Part shown: one piece after another, positions 21,999-26,764 of the stretch
How the letters are laid out: every line of letters begins with the position of its first letter
How positions within the stretch are numbered: position 1 is the stretch's first letter
NCBI GenBank assembly: GCA_000434035.1
Contig: FR893522.1
Span: forward strand, 201,054-227,817
Direction of reading: 5' to 3'
Origin: Clostridium sp. CAG:452
Lineage (GTDB): Bacteria; Bacillota; Clostridia; TANB77; CAG-508
Length of the DNA stretch: 26,764 nucleotides
Program-made: the position numbers and the translations under genes
The notes under the pieces: generated by a model
Databases searched by the model: none
The model's input: only the letters and a program-made list of their open reading frames with translations
What the model was told of the DNA's origin: nothing

Positions 21999-24611
21999 AT
22001 GGCAGAGTTTTCTCCAATGATGAAGCATTATTTAGAAATAAAAGAACAATATAATGATTGCATAGTGTTTTATAGATTAGGTGACTTTTATGAAATGTTT
22101 TTTGATGATGCAAAAACAGCATCAAGAGAACTAGAAATAACTTTAACAGGTAGAGATTGCGGACAAGAAGAACGTGCACCGATGTGTGGAGTTCCATTCC
22201 ATGCAGCAGAAAGTTATATAGCAAGACTAATAGAAAAAGGCTATAAAGTTGCAATATGTGAGCAATTAGAGGATCCAAAAACTGCAAAAGGTATTGTTAA
22301 AAGGGACGTAATAAGAGTAGTAACACCAGGAACAGTAATAGAGTCTAATATGCTAGACGAAAAGAAAAATAATTATATAATGTCAATATACAAAAAGGGA
22401 ATATACTTTGGAATAGCAGTTTGTGATGTAACAACAGGAACATTTTTATCTACAAAAATAGAAGAAACAAATAATTTTGCAATGCTTTTGGACGAAATAT
22501 CAAAATATAATCCAGCAGAAGTAATAGTAAATAAAATGTTATTTAATTGCAAAGAAGAAATAGACGAAATAAAGCTAAGATTTAAGGCATACATTAATTG
22601 CTATGATGAAGATTTATTTAAAAAAACTTCACCGGACTTTTTAGAGCCATATTCTTTTGTAGATGACAGCGACAATAAAATAAAAGAACCGGAGCAGAAT
22701 GAACTACAAATACCAGCAATTGTAGGTTTGTTGAATTACTTAAATCAGACTCAAAAAATAAAATTAGAACACATAAATATAATAAAAATGTATTCAACAC
22801 AAAAATATATGTCTTTAAATTATTCATCAAGGCGAAATTTAGAATTAACAGAAAAGATGAATAATCAAGGCAAAAAAGGAACATTGCTTTGGGTATTAGA
22901 TAAAACTTATACCTCAATGGGAGGAAGACTTTTAAGAAAATGGATAAATGAACCTCTTTTAGATAGCAAAGAAATAAATAAAAGATTAAATGCAGTAGAA
23001 GAGTTAAAAAACGAAGTTATTTTTAGGGGAGATATTATAGATTCACTAAAAAGAATTTATGATATAGAAAGATTAGTTGGAAAAATTGCGTATGGAAATA
23101 GTAATGCTAGAGACATGATAGCATTAAAAAATTCATTAAAGCAATTACCATATTTAAAAAAGATATTGGCAACCAGCAAATCTGAATTACTACAAAATTT
23201 ATATTTAAGTTTAGATGAATTAAATGACATTCATGATTTAATAGAAAAATCAATAGTAGAAGACCCACCAATTACAATAACAGAAGGTGGAATAATAAAG
23301 ATTGGTTATAACGATGAAGTAGATGAATTAAAAAATGCAACAACACAAGGCAAGAACTGGTTAATACAATTAGAAGCAAAAGAAAAAGAAGAAACAGGTA
23401 TTAAAAATCTAAAAGTAGGATTTAACAAAGTATTTGGATATTTCTTTGAAGTTACAAAATCATATTTAAATTTAGTTCCAGATAGATATATTAGAAAGCA
23501 AACACTTGCAAACTGTGAAAGATATATAACAGAAGAGTTAAATGAACTAGAAAGTAAAATTTTAGGAGCAGAAGAAAAGGTTGTTGACTTAGAATATAAA
23601 TTATTTATAGAAATAAGAAACAAAATTGCAGTAAATATAGAAAGATTACAAAAAGCTTCAAATATTATTTCTATATTAGATGTACTTACATCATTTGCAA
23701 TAGTTGCAGAAGACTACAACTATCAAAAGCCAATAATAGATGATGGAGGAATAATAGATATCAAAGGTGGAAGACATCCTGTTATAGAAAAAATGTTACC
23801 AGCTGGAGAATTTATAGATAATGACACATATCTTGATGAAGAAAATGAACAGATGAGCATAATAACGGGACCTAATATGGCAGGTAAATCTACATATATG
23901 AGACAAGTTGCTCTAATTGTACTAATGGCGCAAATAGGAAGCTTTGTGCCAGTAACATCTGCAAGAATAGGAGTTGTAGATAAAATATTTACAAGAGTTG
24001 GTGCATCAGATGACTTAAGTATGGGACAAAGTACATTTATGGTAGAAATGATGGAGGTTGCTGAAATATTAAGAGAGGCAACTAAAAAGAGTTTGGTAAT
24101 ATTAGATGAAATTGGAAGAGGAACATCTACTTATGATGGACTTTCAATTGCATGGGCGGTTGTAGAATATATAGCGGACAAAGAAAGATGTGGAGCAAAA
24201 ACATTATTTGCAACACATTATCATGAATTAACAGAACTAGAGAATCAAATACAAGGAGTAAAAAACTATTCGATAGCGGTTAAAGAAAAAGGCGAAGACG
24301 TTATATTCTTAAGAAAAATTGTAAAAGGTGGAACAGACGAAAGCTATGGAGTACATGTTGCAAAACTAGCAGGAGTGCCAAAAGATGTTACAAAGAGAGC
24401 AAACGAGATATTAAGAAGTTTGGAAAGAAAAAGTATACTAGGAAAGAAAAATCAAGAAAAAGAAAACAAGAAAATAGCAACAGGACAATTAGATATGTAT
24501 AATTATAAGTTGGCAGAATTAGCTCATGAAATAGATAAAATAAATTTAAATGAATTAACACCAATAGATGCATTAAATATCCTAGTAAAAATGAAAGATA
24601 AAATAAAATAG
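21999..24611 (+). CDS. mutS: DNA mismatch repair protein MutS
   Basis: An 870-residue MutS, full length. The mismatch-binding domain has the GDFYEMFFDDAK motif with the wedge Phe-x-Glu, residues about 27-33; the connector, lever and clamp domains follow; Walker A is GPNMAGKS at 624-631; Walker B is VILDEIGRGTSTYDG; the dimer motif FATHYHELTEL is present. The C-terminal extension is short. GAGAGG stands ahead of ATG 21999. It recognises mispairs and recruits MutL; mutL is not in the window, although in many Clostridia it follows mutS. A strong terminator follows. The arginine codon CGA is used once as a normal sense codon. Confidence 0.97.
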   Translation: MAEFSPMMKHYLEIKEQYNDCIVFYRLGDFYEMFFDDAKTASRELEITLTGRDCGQEERAPMCGVPFHAAESYIARLIEKGYKVAICEQLEDPKTAKGIVKRDVIRVVTPGTVIESNMLDEKKNNYIMSIYKKGIYFGIAVCDVTTGTFLSTKIEETNNFAMLLDEISKYNPAEVIVNKMLFNCKEEIDEIKLRFKAYINCYDEDLFKKTSPDFLEPYSFVDDSDNKIKEPEQNELQIPAIVGLLNYLNQTQKIKLEHINIIKMYSTQKYMSLNYSSRRNLELTEKMNNQGKKGTLLWVLDKTYTSMGGRLLRKWINEPLLDSKEINKRLNAVEELKNEVIFRGDIIDSLKRIYDIERLVGKIAYGNSNARDMIALKNSLKQLPYLKKILATSKSELLQNLYLSLDELNDIHDLIEKSIVEDPPITITEGGIIKIGYNDEVDELKNATTQGKNWLIQLEAKEKEETGIKNLKVGFNKVFGYFFEVTKSYLNLVPDRYIRKQTLANCERYITEELNELESKILGAEEKVVDLEYKLFIEIRNKIAVNIERLQKASNIISILDVLTSFAIVAEDYNYQKPIIDDGGIIDIKGGRHPVIEKMLPAGEFIDNDTYLDEENEQMSIITGPNMAGKSTYMRQVALIVLMAQIGSFVPVTSARIGVVDKIFTRVGASDDLSMGQSTFMVEMMEVAEILREATKKSLVILDEIGRGTSTYDGLSIAWAVVEYIADKERCGAKTLFATHYHELTELENQIQGVKNYSIAVKEKGEDVIFLRKIVKGGTDESYGVHVAKLAGVPKDVTKRANEILRSLERKSILGKKNQEKENKKIATGQLDMYNYKLAELAHEIDKINLNELTPIDALNILVKMKDKIK

Positions 24612-24622
24612 AAAAAACAATA

Positions 24623-24662
24623 AAAAAGTAAGACAAAATATCGAAAATTGTCTTACTTTTTT
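24623..24662 (+). terminator. Terminator after mutS
   Basis: A fourteen-base stem (24623-24636 with 24648-24661) ending in a T run; the A-rich left arm could also serve the opposite strand. Confidence 0.85.
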
Positions 24663-24872
24663 GAACCAAAGTTATACTTATTATAGCATTAGAAAAACTA
24701 AAAAGCAAACAGCAAAAAAATATAAATTAGTGTAAAAAACAAAGTATAATAAAGATAAAATAAGTATAGTAATTAAAAGATATTTTATTTGAAAAAATAG
24801 TATCATTGTAAAAAAGAAAAACATATGATAATATAAATACAATCTTAAAAGAAACAATTAAATAGTAAATAA
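24663..24872. other. A+T-rich non-coding stretch upstream of 6S RNA
   Basis: No convincing ORF. The only signals are TTGTAA at 24806-24811 and GATAATATAAA at 24827-24837, a weak candidate promoter (15- or 20-base spacer) that would give a 6S precursor with a leader of about 30 bases. Confidence 0.4.
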
Positions 24873-25067
24873 TTTTCCCTGCGTAGTGCGTAAGGACTGA
24901 ATTTTTAGAACCAACAGATAAGGAAAGGGAGCTTGGAACTCTGAATATGGCGTGCATGCTTGCACTTTAAGTAGCAAGAAGCCCACAAGTATTTAGGAGA
25001 GCACCCACCTGTGTAAGAGCAGGTCCTTAAAAATTCTAATACCGACGGCTAAGGCGGGGCTTTTTTT
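24873..25067 (+). ncRNA. ssrS: 6S RNA
   Basis: A roughly 195-base G+C-richer RNA gene in an A+T-rich gap. The ends pair (CCCTGC with GGCGGGG, TAGT with GCTA, CGT with ACG) to form the closing stem, followed inward by GAATTTTTA/TAAAAATTC. The segment reading GAATATGGCGTGCATGC and the later AAGAAGCCCACAAG correspond to the E. coli 6S stretches GAATGTGGCG, GAGCATGCTC and GAGAAGCCTTAAAAC. The whole folds as a long rod with a central bulge, which mimics an open promoter and binds sigma-A RNA polymerase in stationary phase. The closing stem plus seven T at 25061-25067 acts as the terminator. Ends are approximate. Confidence 0.88.
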
Positions 25068-25146
25068 GTTGAATAGGAAAAATTGTAAAAAAACCTTTTT
25101 TATGCTAATATAATAAAGAAAAAATAATTCGAGAAGGATAATAAAA

Positions 25147-26020
25147 ATGAATATAAAACAAGCATTGGAATATGGAATAGAGCTGTTAAATAAAAATAAT
25201 ATAGAAAGTCCAAACTTAAAAACAAGAATGCTATTAGCAAATATTTTAAATAAAAACAAAGAATATCTACTAATACATGATACAGAAGAATTAAATATAA
25301 GCAATATAAATAAGTATAAAGAAGATATTCAAAAACTAGCAAATGGCACACCAATACAATATATAATAAACAAACAGGAATTTATGGGATTGGAATTCTA
25401 TGTAGACAAAAATGTATTAATTCCACAACCAGATACAGAGATATTGGTAGAGGAAGTTATAAATATATGTAAAGAACGGAAGCCCAAATAAGATCATAAA
25501 AATATTAGATTTATGTACAGGAAGTGGCGCAATAGGTATATCAATTGCAAACAATATAAAAAATTGTGAGATGACTCTTTCGGATATTAGTTATGATGCA
25601 TTAAAAATTGCACAAAGAAATTCTGTAATTGCTGAGGGCTTTGGTAATTCTCAAAAAAGTAACATCAGAACAATCCAATCAGACCTTTTTGAAAAAATAG
25701 AAGAAAAATTTGATGTTATTGTTTCAAATCCACCTTATATAGAAACTAAAACAATACAAACGTTAGACAAAGAAGTACAAATGGAACCAAAACTTGCGCT
25801 AGACGGCGGAGAAGATGGATTAGATTTATATAGAAGAATAATAAAAGAAGCATATAAGTATTTAAATAATAATGGAACTTTGGCGCTAGAGATAGGTTAT
25901 AATCAAAAAGATAAAGTAATAAACTTAATAAAAGCAAGTAATATGTATAAAGATATTTATTCTAAAAAAGATTTATCAAATAATGATAGAATTGTAGTAT
26001 GCAAGAAAAGGAGTAATTAA
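25147..26020 (+). CDS. prmC: Release factor glutamine methyltransferase, one +1 shift needed
   Basis: PrmC methylates the GGQ glutamine of release factors RF1 and RF2. The gene is readable as a 290-residue protein of normal length only if the CGG-A site at 25477 is crossed with a +1 shift. Before it lies the helical N-terminal domain with FMGLEFYVDKNVLIPQPDTEILVEE; after it come the S-adenosylmethionine motif DLCTGSGAIG (from Asp 121) and the catalytic NPPY at 194-197. Without a shift the product ends at 25491, before the whole methyltransferase domain. GAAGGA precedes ATG 25147. whiA begins two bases after its stop. PrmC is nearly universal and usually single copy, so its break is hard to explain as gene decay. 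Confidence 0.88.
25477..25480 (+). other. CGGA +1 frameshift site 4 (prmC)
   Basis: Zero-frame codons read GAA CGG AAG; skipping the C gives GAA GGA AGC (Glu-Gly-Ser) and leads into KIIKILDLCTGSGAIG. CGG is codon 111 from ATG 25147. Confidence 0.7.
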
Positions 26021-26021
26021 G

Positions 26022-26654
26022 ATGTCGTTTTCTTCAGATTTAAGAGAAGAATTAATTGAACTAAAAATGTGGGATAATAATAGTAGTTTAAAACAAGATG
26101 AACAATTAAGCAGGCTATTAATTAGAGAAGCTTTTATAAAAAAAGGCTTTATTAATGATCCAAACAAAGATTATCATTTAGAAATATTATTTAAAAGCAA
26201 AGAAAAAGCAGAACAATTACAAGAAATAATTCAAAACTTTGGAATAAACATAAAGTTTACAACTAAAAATTCAGATTATATGTTGTACTTAAAAGATGGA
26301 GAAGAAATATCATCTTTTCTAGCATTAATGGGAGCAAATAAATCTGTAATAAAGTTCGAAGAAATTCGAGTTATGAAAGAAACAAGAAATAATATAAATA
26401 GATTAGTAAATTGTGAAACAGCAAATTTAAATAAAATAATAGATGCATCAATTAAACAAGTTAATGCAATAAAAAAATTAAAAAAAGAAAAGAAATTTGA
26501 AAACTTGCCAGAGAATCTAAAAGAGCTAGCAAATTTACGAATTCAAAATCCAGAGGCGAGCTACCAGGAACTAGGAGCTATGTTAAAAGAGCCAATAGGA
26601 AAGTCAGGAGTAAGCCACAGATTAGAAAAAATAGTAAAAATTGCAGAGGAGTAA
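26022..26654 (+). CDS. whiA: WhiA-family regulator, short form
   Basis: A 210-residue WhiA homologue, about 100 residues shorter than usual. The N-terminal MSFSSDLREELIELK and the C-terminal part are typical: KDYHLEILFKSKEKAEQL, YLKDGEEISSFLALMGA, NRLVNCETANLNKIIDAS, and the helix-turn-helix region ending GKSGVSHRLEKI. What is missing is most of the first LAGLIDADG-like repeat between residues about 20 and 40. AAGGAG lies eight bases before ATG 26022. WhiA is a conserved DNA-binding protein affecting cell division and, in Actinobacteria, sporulation; in other Firmicutes it sits with yvcJ and yvcK. Here it is joined to prmC and hemW. The frame is intact, so the short form looks stable. Confidence 0.87.
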   Translation: MSFSSDLREELIELKMWDNNSSLKQDEQLSRLLIREAFIKKGFINDPNKDYHLEILFKSKEKAEQLQEIIQNFGINIKFTTKNSDYMLYLKDGEEISSFLALMGANKSVIKFEEIRVMKETRNNINRLVNCETANLNKIIDASIKQVNAIKKLKKEKKFENLPENLKELANLRIQNPEASYQELGAMLKEPIGKSGVSHRLEKIVKIAEE

Positions 26655-26657
26655 ATT

Positions 26658-26764
26658 ATGAGAGATTTGGGCATATACATGCACATACCATTTTGCAAAA
26701 GAAAATGTGCTTATTGTGATTTTATATCATTTTCAGATAAAACTGAATTAATAGAAAAATATAG
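26658..26764 (+). CDS. hemW: HemW-like radical SAM protein, 5' end only
   Basis: The first 35 residues of an ORF cut by the window edge. They read through MHIPFCKRKCAYCDF, the CxxxCxxC radical SAM motif of the coproporphyrinogen III oxidase-like/HemW family, a heme chaperone in several bacteria. GAGGAG lies six bases before ATG 26658 and overlaps the end of whiA, so it is probably co-transcribed with prmC and whiA. Full-length HemW would be about 380 residues. Confidence 0.85.
   Translation, partial: MRDLGIYMHIPFCKRKCAYCDFISFSDKTELIEKY

Noticed and set aside
24873..25067. The structured RNA as a riboswitch for prmC, tmRNA or RNase P RNA
   Set aside because: The end-to-end rod pairing and segments matching E. 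coli 6S fit 6S RNA; no tRNA-like end, tag frame or RNase P core sequences were found.
8615..25480. Homopolymer sequencing error as the cause of the frameshifts
   Set aside because: The sites are not in homopolymer runs (the added C gives at most CC) and the many A and T runs in the window show no errors. A systematic, motif-specific error that inserts C cannot be excluded without reads, so it is kept as the main alternative.
25477..25491. prfB-like programmed frameshift in prmC
   Set aside because: There is no in-frame stop at the shift, no CUU slippery codon and no internal Shine-Dalgarno close by; the shared CGGA is a better explanation.

Overview
The window is a strongly A+T-rich chromosomal segment of a low-G+C Firmicute, most likely an uncultured spore-forming, gut-type member of the Clostridia. 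Evidence: four sporulation-linked genes (spoVS, gerW/ytfJ, dacF-type carboxypeptidase, dipicolinate synthase subunit B), a T-box in front of valS, Shine-Dalgarno sites close to AAGGAGG, AGA-dominated arginine usage, and housekeeping genes of Firmicute type (recA, recX, scpA, whiA, prmC, miaB, mutS, 6S RNA). The exact lineage is inferred, not shown. No CRISPR array, tRNA, rRNA or complete insertion sequence was seen.

Layout. 1-400: a reverse-strand ORF of foreign appearance. 480-3300: ymdB phosphodiesterase, spoVS, a membrane-anchored solute-binding protein without transporter partners. 3300-5800: SOS-type promoter with recA, a REP-like palindromic element, recX, scpA. 5800-6300: second foreign cassette, where scpB might be expected. 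6390-9540: DUF2953 protein, gerW, a VanW lipoprotein and the carboxypeptidase. 9600-10890: thiamine pyrophosphokinase and spoVFB. 10900-13900: T-box and valS. 13900-14333: third foreign cassette. 14394-17615: small membrane protein, HD hydrolase, and reduced secD and secF. 17700-20520: rhodanese, zinc-ribbon/HTH protein, Cys-tailed membrane protein, 55-residue membrane protein, rpmE, HAD phosphatase. 20600-24660: miaB-mutS. 24870-25067: 6S RNA. 25147-end: prmC, a short whiA, and the start of hemW.

Main observation. Three conserved genes (dacF, spoVFB, prmC) look frameshifted, four times in all. Every break is the same event: an in-frame CGG followed by A, where skipping the C and reading GGA (Gly) restores the family sequence. 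I checked every CGG string by position. These four are the only in-frame CGG triplets in about 7,600 native codons, although CGA and CGU are used as ordinary Arg codons. This fits CGG being an unassigned or 'hungry' codon at which ribosomes make a productive +1 shift. Systematic sequencing error remains the main alternative.

The three ORFs of foreign composition each carry exactly one in-frame CGG, followed by G or C, that must be read as a normal codon for the ORF to stay open. They are either a counter-example or genes that cannot be fully translated in this host. Other points of note: SecD lacks the usual membrane aspartate and SecF lacks two helices, WhiA is about 100 residues short, spoVFB has no spoVFA beside it, and scpB is absent next to scpA.
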